The notes beneath the pieces are model-generated. The model was not told the origin of the DNA. It saw nothing but the letters and a program-made list of their open reading frames with translations, and did not search any database. Below, piece by piece: positions 1-13,800 of a stretch of 64,000 bases of DNA (positions within the stretch are counted from its first letter, which is position 1; every line of letters starts with the position of its first letter). Source of the stretch: Ecdyonurus torrentis (taxonomy: Eukaryota > Arthropoda > Insecta > Ephemeroptera > Heptageniidae); the NCBI GenBank assembly GCA_949318235.1, contig OX439131.1, positions 4,671,964-4,735,963 of the forward strand, in the 5' to 3' direction. The position numbers were made by a program, and so were the translations under genes.

Positions 1-1944
1 TATTTCATACAAATCATGTTTCATCCACGAGTTCACATTTTTTTTTAATCATTTTCTCCTTCTTCTTTTTTTTTTTCTTTTTTTTTTTCCTCACAGCGCA
101 CATTCGCGGGTGAAGCAAACAGTTGTTAAATAAATCAATAGCAAAAACGCGTGATGTGGGTGATAAAAATGAGCTCTCTTCTTTTTCTTATCTCTTTAAA
201 GGTTTATTTACAAGGCGATGTGATTTATCGTGAGGTGCGGTAATAACTACGCATCTAATTATGTGATATTCACGACAAATCTCTAATCACTTTGTGGATC
301 CACCGTAAAGTTGGATTTAAATGGGGATTCTTACATTCAGAGGAGGGAGGAAGAAGAAGGAAAAAAAATTAATCGGATTTTTTAAAAAATATCTTTCATT
401 TACCTGCGGTTAAAAATGATAAAAATCGCGATGTCTAGCGACATAAATTTTATGACAAAATTTTTTCTAATTGTCACAGAAAAAAATTATGTGCAAACAA
501 ATTAAAGAACTTAATTTTTGTCATATAAAATGGAACTATTCTCTACGCAAACTTGAGTGTAAATATTTCAGAATTATGAATTTGATGAGCTCAAGGACAA
601 AATCTTTCCAAAGTATTAAAAAAAAAAAAAAAAAAAAAAAAAACTTTGCTTCAATAAAAGATTTTACTTGCAATGACAGATAACAACATTTACTTCACCC
701 TATATATATATATATATTATTTATTATTTTTTTAATTGTATTTATTTTATTTTTTCTTCTAATAACATGACGTTACCTTACACTTAGATATTGTCAATGT
801 ACACCCATATAATTTTATATATATATTTTTCATTATTTATATTTATTTATTTTTGATATATATTATTTTTTTGATAACAATTAAACTCAAAATCAAAATA
901 CATCTAATATTTGAATTACAGCATAATACATTATTATTATTATTGCATATTATTATTTTTAATTACAATATCTTGCCCTAAAATTATGTAAACAAAAATC
1001 CAGTTTTAAAAATTTTTATTTTATATATATATTTTTTCCCATTCCCATTCTTTTTTTTTTTAAATCTAAAATAATAAATTTTCTTATTCATAATCACCAT
1101 AATATTCCACATCTATACGTTTTCTTTTTTTGTTTAATGTTTTACTACGATATTATTTAAGTTTATACATTTTTATGGCATACTTTATTTCAACTTTGGA
1201 GTTTTACATTTTGATTTAAAATAATTAAATACATAATACAGAGTTACAACATTTTTTTTTTATCACTTATTAGGAATGTAGAGTTTTTATTATTATTTTC
1301 TTTGTTTATTTTTATTTGTTCATTATTTATGAAGGACATTTTTTTTATTGAATAATTATTTGAAAACACCAAGTTTCGCATTTTTTTTTTAATTGCGAGT
1401 TTAACACACATGTATTTAAGTTATTACATAGGCAACATTTATAAATAAGTTTTTTTTTTTTTTTTTTTTTTTTACATACTTTGAAAGACGTTGTTTCACG
1501 TGTTTAGATATTGAAGAGACATTATATATTTGCCTCCCACATATAGGCAAAAACATAACGATAGCATAACATCCATTTTTAAATGTTTTTTTTTTTTTTT
1601 TTTTTTTTTATGCAATTGAACCAAGTGAGATCGTATGATATTTTTCTTTTTCTCTAAGCTAACAACAATTACTATTGTACTGAAATACATTTCAATTACA
1701 ATTATAGAATTATTGATATTTGTTAATCAACAAAAGTGCAATTGCGTACAATTTATTAAACGCCATACAAACAAATTTAGTGGAGAAGTCACATGATGAT
1801 GCAATTTATTGCTTGACAAAGCGCGACATGTAAATTTTAAAAAATAAAGGTCATATTTTGCAAAAAGTTGTTAAAATGGAAACTGAATTCTATACCATAT
1901 ACATATGACAAGAAAAACTCAACATGTGATTTAATAGAAATGAT
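1..1944. other. AT-rich intergenic sequence downstream of the Rabconnectin gene
   Basis: I see no gene. The stretch holds many A and T homopolymers (for example 618-643, 1450-1473 and 1586-1609). The small ORFs here are run through by lysine or phenylalanine homopolymers and are not credible. Confidence 0.7.
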
Positions 1945-2190
1945 GAGATGGATTGGTGAACGTGCCGAGATATCTCTGACGGACTGGCCGGAGAACCTTA
2001 ATATCTTTCCAACCGTATTACCTGTGACACAATGACATACACTCGTGCATCACCTTGCAGCACATAAGAGCTCATACAGTACCTAACACGGCCTCTGAAA
2101 AAGCCATGAATATACCACTGAAATACGAACTCATGATTTTTCGGACGTCAAACTAAAACGCAAATCACTGCGCCACAGGCTCGGTTCAAT
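1945..2190 (-). mobile_element. Possible decayed tRNA-derived SINE
   Basis: On the minus strand, from about 2190, the sequence reads GAGCCTGTGGCGCAGTGAT and, about 45 bases later, GAGTTCGTATTTC. The first resembles a pol III A box (TGGCNNAGTGG), the second a B box, at tRNA-like spacing. About 170 bases of clearly less AT-rich body follow. The identification rests on promoter-box resemblance only. Confidence 0.4.
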
Positions 2191-2550
2191 ATCGCGGCGT
2201 TTATCACTCAATATGGCCACTTTTTTTTTTTTTAAATTATACATGTTGCGCTTCCTCACTAAACAAATTGAATCACCATAGGAATGCACCTTTAGAGCAA
2301 TTTTAAGAAAACTCCACTGGGGTTACATCGTTGAAAATTTTCAATAATGTAAATGGCTGTGAAAAAGATTTTTCTTAAAATTTATCGTAGGGTATATATA
2401 TTTTTTTTATTTAATTATTTTTTACTTAAATATTAATGGCGTTTTATTACCGATTAAATCCAAATTTTATATTAATTCGTAATGCAATTTTTATGCCTCT
2501 AATTCATTATTACGTACAATACATAATTGTTTAATAATTATAATATGTCT

Positions 2551-2556
2551 TTTATT
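2551..2556 (-). terminator. Candidate polyadenylation signal of the Rabconnectin-3 alpha gene
   Basis: TTTATT on the plus strand reads AATAAA on the minus strand. It is the nearest canonical hexamer I found downstream of the stop at 2831, about 275 bases beyond it. Similar hexamers recur further down because the flank is very AT-rich, so the true cleavage site is uncertain. Confidence 0.3.
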
Positions 2557-2830
2557 TTTATTTAAATATCGCATTACAAGTTTGATATTGTCAATAATTT
2601 AAGTGCACAAAAGCTCATTGATATTTACACGTGGGTCGCCATAACTTCTCGGCTTTGGTAACAATTAATTAAGATATAATTAATATAATCAACAGTAACA
2701 GTATCATAGTGTTATCATGTATACTAACTACACACCGACGGGTTATAATAATAATATGCTTAATACAGCACCTGTATTTATAACATTATTGCACATGGAC
2801 AATATTCATACATGCACATTTTTCTCGTGT

Positions 2831-5800
2831 TTAGTACAGCGTTTGAACTACGACGTCTCTCTCGGGGAGTTGACGAACCTTCATTGAGCCATCAGCTCCA
2901 CAGGAGAAGAGGCGCGCACTGCCGTCAATGTGCAACTGAGTCACGCCCTGACCGATGTTTTTGAAGAAACTGGAACGTGCGTGCTCACCGGGGAACATGA
3001 AGTAAGCTTGGAAAGTTGATAAACTCCAAACCTGCAAACAGTGTTTGAATCAGGTCAATTCTACTGTTCAAAATAATAGAAATTATCAATTACTGACCTT
3101 AATATCACCATCTGCAGAGCCAGTGACAAAGAATTCCTCACTGGGATCCATGGCGAGACACTTGATGGCCGACTCATGAGCTTGGATTCTCTGGCGTATT
3201 TGTCGTTGTCGCACATCAATAACGCAAATGTCACCTTTCTTGCCTGCAGAGATTAACATTTGATGTTGTGGTGCGTATACAATGCTGGAGCAGCCTTGAT
3301 CGTGGCATGCGAATGCTGAAACATTGATGGCAGTTAGAACCAGTTCTCTTAGCGAAAGTATGTTATGGATGTCTTACCTGTGACAAGAGCTTTCTTCTGT
3401 GGTAACAAAGAGTCCCAGAGAGCGACGTTCTTGCTCTCTGAGTTGTGTCCAGCAGTGGCGAGTAAGCTGCATGAGCCGAGGAACACAAAGTCACTGGTCA
3501 GCTTGTTGTGGCATTGATAGTTCTGAAATCACAGTTAAGAGTGATGTGAACTACATTGTTACATACTCTAAATAGAGAGAAAAACACAATTTACTTACAA
3601 AGAAAGGTCTATTGACACTTGAAGCAAGGCCAACTTGCCACAGGCTTACATGACCATCACCATCAGCGACTCCAAACTTGTTGCCATGCTGACTGAAGCG
3701 TACTCGAGTCACCTTGGCAAAGGTACCTGGAGGTCGTGGAGTGGCCACAGTCTGTGAATGACCCCACTCCCACATCTGTACAGAGCCATCTTGGGCTCCT
3801 GTCAAGTCTGAAACCAAATAAGTCGACTTAGTCATGTATCCCTACACTCAATTATATTTTTAGGATTACTTTACGATACTTACACACTGGTAGCAGTGGA
3901 TGAGCAGCAAGTCTCCGTATGTTGTCCACCTTATGTTTGTGAACCTACAATATACAGATACAAGTTAGTCAACTTCTTGAGGATACAGGAAAGTGCGTCC
4001 ACACTCGCTACATTCAACACATGCTTCATTGCTGTCAAGCACAAAGTGCTATTTTACACTACAATCTCGGCATACAAAAACATTATAACAGAGCCCGCAA
4101 AAAAAGGCACTTAAAGAACAAGAATAAAAATTAAATTAATAAAAAAGGTAGTCAAAAAAGTGTTTTAAAAACGACCCCCCCCCCCCCCCCCCCACTAAAT
4201 TTTGTACACGTGGACATAGAATTTCTAACTAACAACTTGTCTTTACATGGAATCTCTAGCTGTGATGATAAAAACTATGAAAATGGACTCATGATGAAAA
4301 AAATAAAATACTTAAAGTTTTTTTTTTTCTATGATAGGTTTTTATAATTAATATAGGCTATTTATCAGTAGGCTATTTATCAGTGACTTCAATAACTCCT
4401 TCAAAAAGTAAACATACATTATTTAAGGCAGAAAAAAAAAAGAAGTTGATTTTATTTTTTACCAGTCAATCACAAATTACGAGATTATTGTATTATGTTA
4501 TCAAATAAATATGCGCTAGGGTTTGCAAAAGCCATTTCATGTCATTGCCTTAATTTGCGGGCTCTATACATGACTCAACTCAAATTACTTAAAAGTACAA
4601 ACTTAACTCTAAAAAAGAAAAAAAAACAAAAAAAAAAACATAAGAATAATAATGACAGATTGATATTGACATGTAATTTTACAATCACTTTAAGTAATTT
4701 CAAATTTTATTCCTTTTTAATCCTCCTTGCAATAAAAAAATTTAAAAATTCACAAAATTTAATTGAAAAAAAAATCCAAAAAGTTCAAAATGTACTTGGA
4801 AAATGAAAAGAAGAAATTGTAAAAGGTTTATGTACAGAATGAGGCTGAAAACACTATAAAATACGAAACATAAGTATGATTTTTAATATATACAGAATAC
4901 TGGTTTTTCATAAATCAAATCAAACAGAATGATCAGCATGCCTACACTACTCAAGCATCATTATCATATTTACAATTTTAAATACCAAGAACAATAACAA
5001 GAAAACAAGTTTTTACTAAAGAAAAAAATGTAATTACTTAATTCATAATAGAGATCTAAATACTGATGAAGTTTATACCAAGATGTCTGCTAGATACGTT
5101 AACTGTGTCATAGTACAAATTTGTATTTTCTGTTTAAAATTACATCGATTACAGGAAGCTACATGGTGGGTGTAGGGCTCAATTATACTAACACTGGACT
5201 TTAATAATTCAGTTTAAAGTTAAGGTAGGTAAAATCATCATGGGTAAAAAACCAACAGCGAAAGAGAGAGAGAGAGAGAGAGAGTGAGACAGAAATAAAA
5301 TTAAATAAGATGCAAAATAAAACAGTTTTCATTAAACATGCGTTTTTTATTTTATAAATAATTTATTTGCTGAATGGTACAAATCTTTTTAAGTCAGGCA
5401 ATGTATGTACACATGATTGTGATAATATATATTTTAACATCCAAAAACTTGTGCTAAAGTTGCAGTGTACTGTAATTCTTATGAGGAAACTGTACGCTGA
5501 ATTAAAGTGTTAAAATATATTTTGACGGCTATACGTCCAGTATAATATCCTCAGTTTTTAAGCCTCCCTCTCATTACCTATTTGCAATAATATTAGGCAT
5601 CCATGTATTAGGCTTATAATAAAATACAGATTTTATTTTGTATCACCATGCTGATTTTTTGATTCACGTGTAACTCAAAGCATGACATTCACAAACTGCA
5701 AAAACCCAAGTGATTCAACTCAATCGTGCTTACATTAGGGGAAATAAAATTAATATCTCAAATCTTCTGCTTGTCTACATACTTTAAAATTTGATAGTTT

Positions 5801-7427
5801 ATAGAGGAGATCACTAGAAGATAAAACAGTAAAAGAAAAAAGTTGCTGTATACTAAAGTACACTATTTTGTTTGCTTACTAATGATTATCAAATTGACGC
5901 TGAAAGTAAATAATAAGTTTTGTGCTACTTCACAAAAGCTACAATACTACAAGCATCACATATAATACTGTGTCTACTGTATGAGATCAATGTATAAAAA
6001 TACAATAAATTTAAAAAAAAGATAAAATATATTCTTGTAATAGTGAAGTATGTACACGATGATCTACTGATGCAGAGAAAAGAGAAAGAGAGAGAGATTC
6101 GAGTGCTCACCGGCCGCAGCAAGTGACGACTACGATCAATAACAAACTGACAGAAGCGAGCGTTGTGAGAGCCAGGGAAGTTGAGACCCTTGATCTGTAC
6201 CAGCATCAAGAGTAAAAAAACACATGATTGGTTAGCTTAAGCACACACAACAACACAACCCACCACCAGGAATTGTGTTAGTCACCAAGCGATGAAACAT
6301 AGGGACACCAAGGGAAAACAACTATATGTGTAGGGGACTTAATTAATATCAGATTATTTCTGGGCTTTGTATTACCATCTGTATGTAACATAATAATGAG
6401 TTAATTACTTACTTCACTTAACAATTACCTCATTGAATAATTATTTAGAAACAGCTACACCCTTCCACCAATTACTTACGTTTAAACCCTTCTCACAAAT
6501 TCTTGAGAACAAAACAGCTTTATAAAACATATTGTCGTTCTATGATATAGGTATCACAGCTTCTTATGTCAAATGGCCAGCTTCAAAGTTTCCCGCCCTT
6601 CAGAATCAGCTACTCTCACAACACAGTTTGGAAGTTAAACAAAGCAAGATATGTGCTCAAGACTTACCACTGAAGTGCCACGTCCTGATTGTCCTGCCAA
6701 GCCAGGAGGCGGTGCAGGAGAGCCTGCATAACTGTTGCTGTTAGACACTCCTGTGGAGGCGGAGGGTGAGGCTTGAGAAAGCAGCGGTCGCTCTGCCGCA
6801 GTCTGAATAACAAGGAAGCTTGTCGCCGGCAGAGAGTCACTCTCCCTACAACAAATTTATCACTCGGTAATTATACGAGCTTGGCATTCATAGGAAAGTT
6901 AACCATGTGTAGCAACTTACTTTGCCAAGTTAACTATGTCAAATTCACATTCATCTTCTAGCCAGGCTGGCGACTCCAGTAGGAGGGATATATCCATCTC
7001 CTGTACTTCTCTAGGCGTGGCCAATGCCAACAGACCAGGGGATACCTCATTGAGACAGAAAGCTGAGATGGAGTCCTGCTCCTTGTGGATGATACGCACT
7101 GGCTCAGGTAGTGCCGGGTGATGTGTGGCATCAGGTGTGGAGTCATCTGCTCGATTCATTGTCTCACCGGCTAAGATCTGAGTCAGTGAGCGTCTCTTGC
7201 CGAATACAGCACGAATAAATGTGTCTTGAACCACCTCTTGCCGCACCAAGAAGCTCCACAATCTGCGAGCTGGCGCCGCCATCATGTGCTTAGCACTGAA
7301 ATTGTACAAATTTTGTTTTGAATAATAAATGAGGCAAATTTTTTCTTTTTCAATTAATGTACTGTATTATAATATATATATATTCAGTCAAAATACTTTG
7401 TGCATTCTCTAAAAAACTACAGACTAC

Positions 7428-7472
<45 letters not shown>

Positions 7473-7819
7473 TGTACACACTTATTGGAATTATATGCAT
7501 AAGCAATTAATTGAGAAACATGATATGCACCTGTGCAAAAAATTTATGGCATTATCTTTAGAGGTTATGGTCTTTAGAAGTTGTAATAATATTTTCAATC
7601 AGTTAAATTATACTTACTGGAATGGCGTGTTGTATTTCTCAAGCAGTGATCTGTATTTGTGGATAGCAGGTCCAGTGGTTGTGTTAGAGTCCACAAAGCA
7701 GCCAGGGATGAAGTCTGGAGGTGAAGGTCCCTTGGCATCTAGCTCATCCCGAAGCAGTTCTATCCAGTGATGTACTATACGCAGCACTGCGTGGATCAAA
7801 GGACTGCTGACTGGCAGTT
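2831..7819 (-). CDS. DMXL2: Exons 46-54 of the Rabconnectin-3 alpha gene (C-terminal WD40 propeller and stop)
   Basis: Exons are 7618-7819, 6921-7295, 6668-6845, 6111-6194, 3884-3944, 3599-3807, 3378-3522, 3098-3315 and 2831-3031, coding for residues 2828-3384. Exon 47 has [19 protein letters not shown] and then [18 protein letters not shown]. Exon 48 ends in a Pro/Gly-rich linker ([17 protein letters not shown]). Exons 49-54 form the C-terminal propeller: [96 protein letters not shown] and [11 protein letters not shown]. The stop follows VVVQTLY at 2831-2833. The 61-base exon 50 is too short to show as an ORF, but it is needed to keep the frame and encodes the conserved RRLAAHP. The intron between exons 49 and 50 is about 2.2 kb. 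Confidence 0.94.
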
Positions 7820-10800
7820 CTGAAAACACATTAAACATTTGCTAATTTCTTATGCTAAGTAGCATGCACTTTTCTACATAAGAAAATCCAAGTTCATTTT
7901 TAAATTGATTAAGTGAATAATAAAACACACAATCTTATTGTTAAAGATGCTTTACCTTGCAGCTCAATGCCTGCGGTAGTGAGGAAGTCTTTAAGTTGCA
8001 ATTCCACAATCTGCACAATGCCGAGACGTAACACACACCATGCAAAGCTTGCAGGGTTTGAGTGCTCCGTATTATCTTTATCTGGTGCTTCATTGCCTGC
8101 TGTTGAACCCTCAAACACATCTTCTTCCTCCTCTTCTTCCTCACTCTCAGCAGAATCCGCAGAGTCGTAGTCAACATAATCTGGATCTTGGGGTGGTTGG
8201 GGCTGCATGGACAATGGCAAGGACTCAATTTTATCATTTAAACTACTGTTTTTTAATTACATTAGTCATTTTGCTTAAAAATGAATTTCTATTGGCTTAT
8301 AGTTATTCAATACAATCAGATAGAGATTTCAGTTGACCAAAACTCTATCTAAATACTGTACATGTTATTCCCAATGCCAATATAAATTCATTTTTTAGTA
8401 AAATGACCATACCAATATAATTGTAGTCATAGTTACAATATACCAGGCTATTTCATAATTATCAGGTTCAAAAGTTATTCATGTAAAGCACAAACAGCAT
8501 CATTATTTTATGTTTTAACATTTAAATGGTTAATATAAAAAAAAAATAATAATAAACACGCGATGATTAACGTTATCGATAGATGATTTAAAACACTTGA
8601 GGCTTACCACTTGATGTTGTATAAAGATGTAAACAACAAATATAAGTTACAATAGTATCTTTTTAAATACAGTATATATTTTCTTGAATAAAAATGAGTA
8701 TTACAATTATTATACTTATTTACAGTTAATTGAGATAAAGTTGGGTTACCTTGGTAAGGAAGTATGAGACCATGGACATCTCAGGTGGCACAAACTGCTC
8801 TCTGTATGTAGGTCGGTCTTCTTTGATGGTAGGAGTGCCCGACTGACTACCAAACTGTCCCAGCAAGCGCATGTTTAACCTCACACGCTGTTTTGTCAAG
8901 CTGGTCACTGCTGTCCACATGGCTCCAGCACTCACATCACTGCTCGGTGTTGTCTCTTTCTCAACACTTACTTGTGCCTGAGACAAGAAAGAACATGTCT
9001 TAAATTGTAGTTATAATTGCTGAAATATCTGCTTTAAACATTGTAGTGACTTCCTGACAATTAAATTTATTTTTACCTGTGGTCCTTGTGTGGTGCTGGC
9101 AACTCGCAAAAGCTTCTTGACTCCACCTCCAAACAATGAAGCCCACGTCTGATTGGTGAACTTCTGACCAACGAGACGATACAAGATGTTGCAATCACAG
9201 GTGGAGAGAGCGTATACCACCAAGCTCATGTAAGTTGATACAAAGGCTTCACACAGAAGAACGTTCAATTTTGGTGTGTCTTCATCTTTCTCTCTTGCTA
9301 GCAATGCTCTCAAGTTGGTGACACCTGAGAAAATACGTTAATTTATAACTTGATTGAAATCAATTTTCAATTCAAACTAATTCTTTAATTAAAGGTTTGA
9401 AATAACACTTGTCTTACGGCCACAGCAAACAGTATTAATTATTGAACTAATGCCAAGTTAACATATGGTGGAAAATATTGTATTACTAAAGTTATCAGCA
9501 TTGCTGCTCTTATTAGCAGTAAGTTGGTACTTTATAAAATACATTCCACTCATTTAAGGTTTGCAATTTTGGCATACAAAAGGCTGCTTAAAAATTACTC
9601 AAATGTATTGTAGCAAAATTTTAAATATAACCTTCAATTTAATCTGATATCGCTTCATGTAAAACTGTATTCTAAATTTATTTTTACAATTGTAAGGTTT
9701 TCACATTTAATATATCTTGTTAATACGTTATTTAATTTTCTTTTTAGAGTAATTTATGTTTATAACTTCACCTACATACTATAGCTAGCATGGTATTCTT
9801 CAACAACTAACCTGGCCACTTGCTTGGGTGTGTTGTGACTTGGAGGGGCTCGTCACTGCTGTAACGCCGCCGCCGCCCATGTCCTGCTATCAAGTGACTG
9901 CTAGGTGACACAACATTTAGTCGCGCTATTGTCTCCATACCTGCACTCTGGTACCTGGTAAAACATCAATATTGTCATTTCAATGTTACAAAGAAAATGT
10001 GTAACAGACTTACCCATCCTGCTGCTGTTTCACACTAAATGTATCCGAGTCACAAAGCGATTGATAAATGCAAGCTGATAACGCCACTGATAAATCTCGT
10101 AATACAAATACTTCAGAGAAGTGAGTGCGTGTGGGCATAGGTGGATGACTTAGTTCAATGATGGTTTGCAGCATATCATGAGTTTTAGCCTGGAATATAA
10201 ATCATAACATGTCAGATTTATAGTGGAACTAGCACATCCCATAGGATATTACATGGTTAATTGGTCTTAGTAATGTGTTTATGTCATATTGAATGTGTGT
10301 AGTACAGAGTGTATTTAAGTCGAATGAGTATACCTGCAAATGTCTGACGGGGTCAGCTACGACAGTCTTATTGCATGCAACACTGGCAGAGAGTAGTGGT
10401 AGCGTGGTGGGGAAAGGCAGAGGTGAGAGAAGCTGCTGCTGGGTCTTCTCTTGCTGTAACTCTTGCAGAAGTAACACTAACTCCATACGTACAGATGCTA
10501 ATCCTCCACCACTGGCCCCGTGCAAGCTACAGTAGCTCAGAAGTGTACGCAGCAGTGTCTCGTTGGCTATTTGCACAACATTCATTAATATAATGCTACA
10601 TGTGATAGAAAAAGTCAAATTCACCTTTGAGCCACTTCTTTCTCTTGGCTGCTCTCTGTACTTTGGCTTCAAAGTCTAATTTCTCTGCCATGAGAATCTC
10701 ATGCAGGGTAGGTTTTTCCCCAGCTTTGTGAGGAGTTGGGGTTGAGGAGTTCAGCTCACGGAAATCTTGAGCTTGATCTAAAAGCAGCTCATCTGCAAAC

Positions 10801-13800
10801 AAAAAATTATAAGCTATTTCCCAATTCCAAAATTTGTTTTCAAGGTAACCTTTTACATTTACAATCAGATATATAAATTTAGCAAGGGAATTAAGATAAA
10901 TGCCAATTTGTTTTTTAAAATATTGTTACTTACCTCTATTTGAGGCAATGTTCATCTCTCCAGCACTGTAGTTACACAACTGTCGCAGTGCCTCAACCTC
11001 ACGTTCCAGCCACACATACAGCTGGTACCTGAGCTGACCTCCGTCTACCTCAAAGCCAGTGGCTAAGGTGGACAGCTCCTCCATCAGAATTTTTAGACAT
11101 GCGACAAACTTGAGCTGTTGAGCCATGATGTCCAGCTGGCACAAAGGTTCATTCTCTTCATCATCTGAAAAGTTTATAAAACCATGGCTATACTGAGAAA
11201 ACAGAGAGGAACAAGCATTCAAAATACGCATAAGCATAGGCATCAAAAGTTGTCCTGCTTCTAACCAATCAATAACTGAAGTATTATTATTACATGAAAT
11301 TGAAGATGGCATACAATGTTTTCACAGAGAATTTACTATAGAAAAACCAGTGCTTGCCTTGTTCCTCTGATTGCTGTACTTTGCTGAGTGCAGGCGGTTT
11401 CTCCTCTTCACTGTGTTCTCCCTCAGATTCATCACCAAATCCAAGATCTAAAGGCTCATCCTCAAATTTGGTGACTGGTGCCGACCAATCCAACACCAGT
11501 TCTTCCTCTTTGGGTTTACTTACTGGTGCAGACCAATCAAAATCATCAGCTAAAACAAAGATATCAGTGAGAATAACATCTTGGTACTAGCAGTGCAAAA
11601 TTTGACATTTGACCTACTTTTCTGCTCCTGTGATGATGTTTTGTGCCAACCTTGTTTATCACACAAGATTCCAGTGTCTATTTGCGTGTCCTGGCTTCTA
11701 ACTTTGATAGGACTATTTAACATACCTGTAACACAAAAAAATATTTAATATTTATCCTGCAAGATAATTACAATAAGAACCAACTTGAAATGAGACTTAC
11801 TTGGTGAATCCTCGCCATTAGCATCAAGTACTTTGCTTGGCAGTTTGGAGAGCACCTCAAGTGCAAGTGCAGGACATCCTGCCTTGAAGTGAGCATGAGC
11901 TGTTGTGAAATATAGCTGACGCTCAAGTGGAGTGATTGAGTCTTCCAACAACAGCTGCCAAAGATACAATGTGAGTAAACAAAATTATGATATAACTTTG
12001 CTTGTTTCAATTACTTACCTGTTTATCCTGTTTATTAGTCTTGGAGTCTGATCCATAACTGAAACCTGACAGAACAACAGAGTGGCCTTTCTTTTTGTCC
12101 TGGGCAGTTGATGCGATGTACTGGCGAATCAACATAGGATGTGTACGCAAATATACGTAGAAGTTGAACACATTGGGGTTGGCTGGAATAGACATAATCA
12201 AACTTTAAAATAGCCTCATACGTCTAACACTCTAAATAATAAATAAAACCTAAGTGTACCGACTTTATAGTAAACCTTGCATTTTAAGCTGGACTGCAAA
12301 TAAATACATAAGTTATAACTACCACAAAATAATTACGTACCGGTCAATCCCTCAGGTTTATCATCATCAATGTACAGCGGGTGCATGGTACCCATGTTGG
12401 TGTGCAGCAGAGTGTTGAGGCTGCCAGTGTAGTCCTTGAGAATCCACAAAGCCATGGAGCGCAAGAACGGATCAGGTTGAGCCTTGGAGGGACTGTAGCT
12501 CTCACCCTCTGCATTACAACCAAGGATCTCCTGCAAAGTACCAAGAACAAATATGAAAAAATAGCTCGTACATTTAGTAATGTCAGGGTATTTACCTCAT
12601 GCAGCAATCTCTTGAGGCTTGGTGGAGTAAGGTCAAGTTCTCCTTCATACAGTCTCGCAATCACCATAGCTAATTGGAAGTCTTCTAGCTTGTTTAAGCA
12701 AACCTAAAGTAAAACAATGTGATTAGCATCATGAAAATAAACCTCTTATGTATGACAAAACTTACATCAATGGCGTCTCTGATGGCTCCAGCCAGCAAGA
12801 AAAATGCTGCTGCATGTTCAAATCTCTGCTTGCCCAGTAATGCAAATGCATTCTTGAGAGCGGCTTTGCGCCATCTGTCCTCTGCAAAGTTGTTAGCAAA
12901 GAATGATGTCATCCTCTCATCTCGCTTGGAGCGGTACAAACCCCACACCAAGCTCTTTTTCTTCATGGCAAGGTAGAAGATGGCGGCATCCAGAGGATCT
13001 TGATTTAGCTGGAAAGCTGCTTTGGCCAGCTGAAAATACACTGCATTGTATACACAGTTCACCAAAACAACAACCAACATATAACTAAATATGTATACTT
13101 TCAAGCCCTATTCATTTTCTCGCCATTGTATTTTTTTTCTTCTTTTATTATTATTATTATATATATTTTTTTAATAAATGCAATTATTTAATTTATTATA
13201 ATTTCAAAGGAAAATTTAATTTTTATATCAATTTTTTTTTTATTTTACCACCGCTACGATACTGTATGACAAACCAAAAAATAATAATAAAAAAAAAATT
13301 GCATAAAAAATAATAAATTAAGTATTGAAATATGCCTTTTTTTATTTACTTTAAAAATATTGGTAAAACTACAAGATTATTTTCTTACCTTCTCAACACA
13401 AACTTTAAGCAGAGTGTAGTTCCTGAGCCACCAGCCCACGCCGAGCTCCTTAAGCGTGCTCCACCTCGGGTTACCCTTGGCATATGAAGGGATGAGCGAG
13501 AGCAGTTCCTCCTCACTCTCAGAGTGGAACGCCCACACTATGTTGTTAGTACCCACACCTTGTTTCTGGAACTGTGCTCGTTGAGCCAGTGGCAGACAAC
13601 GTAGAAGGTAGTTGTAATGTTTCATGGCAAGCAAGAAACGAAGCCCACAGTCGTCCAGTGAGTCTGAAGTTAGACAAAGTCAAATATAACTAACTGATAA
13701 ATCATCACATAAAAATCTTTCACAACATCTATCACAGTGCAGACACTATTGCAAAGAAAAAAAGGAGGAAAAAATAAATAAATAAATAAAACTTACACTA

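Noticed and set aside
4495..4806. 103-codon plus-strand ORF
   Set aside because: It lies in an AT-rich intron, is rich in Lys/Asn/Phe from poly-A runs, and has no recognisable motif.
6532..6572. TATCACAGCTTCTTATG resembling a miR-2-type seed
   Set aside because: Only the first bases fit and I see no flanking complementary arm to make a precursor hairpin.
7357..7770. 137-codon plus-strand ORF
   Set aside because: It crosses a poly-T tract (phenylalanine run) and then runs antisense to exon 46.
10293..10593. Plus-strand ORFs antisense to exon 40
   Set aside because: They are shadow frames of a well-conserved coding exon; the predicted peptides are low in complexity and unlike any family.
12381..12707. 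Plus-strand ORF of 108 codons
   Set aside because: It is antisense to exons 32-33 of the Rabconnectin gene, which have clear family matches on the minus strand.
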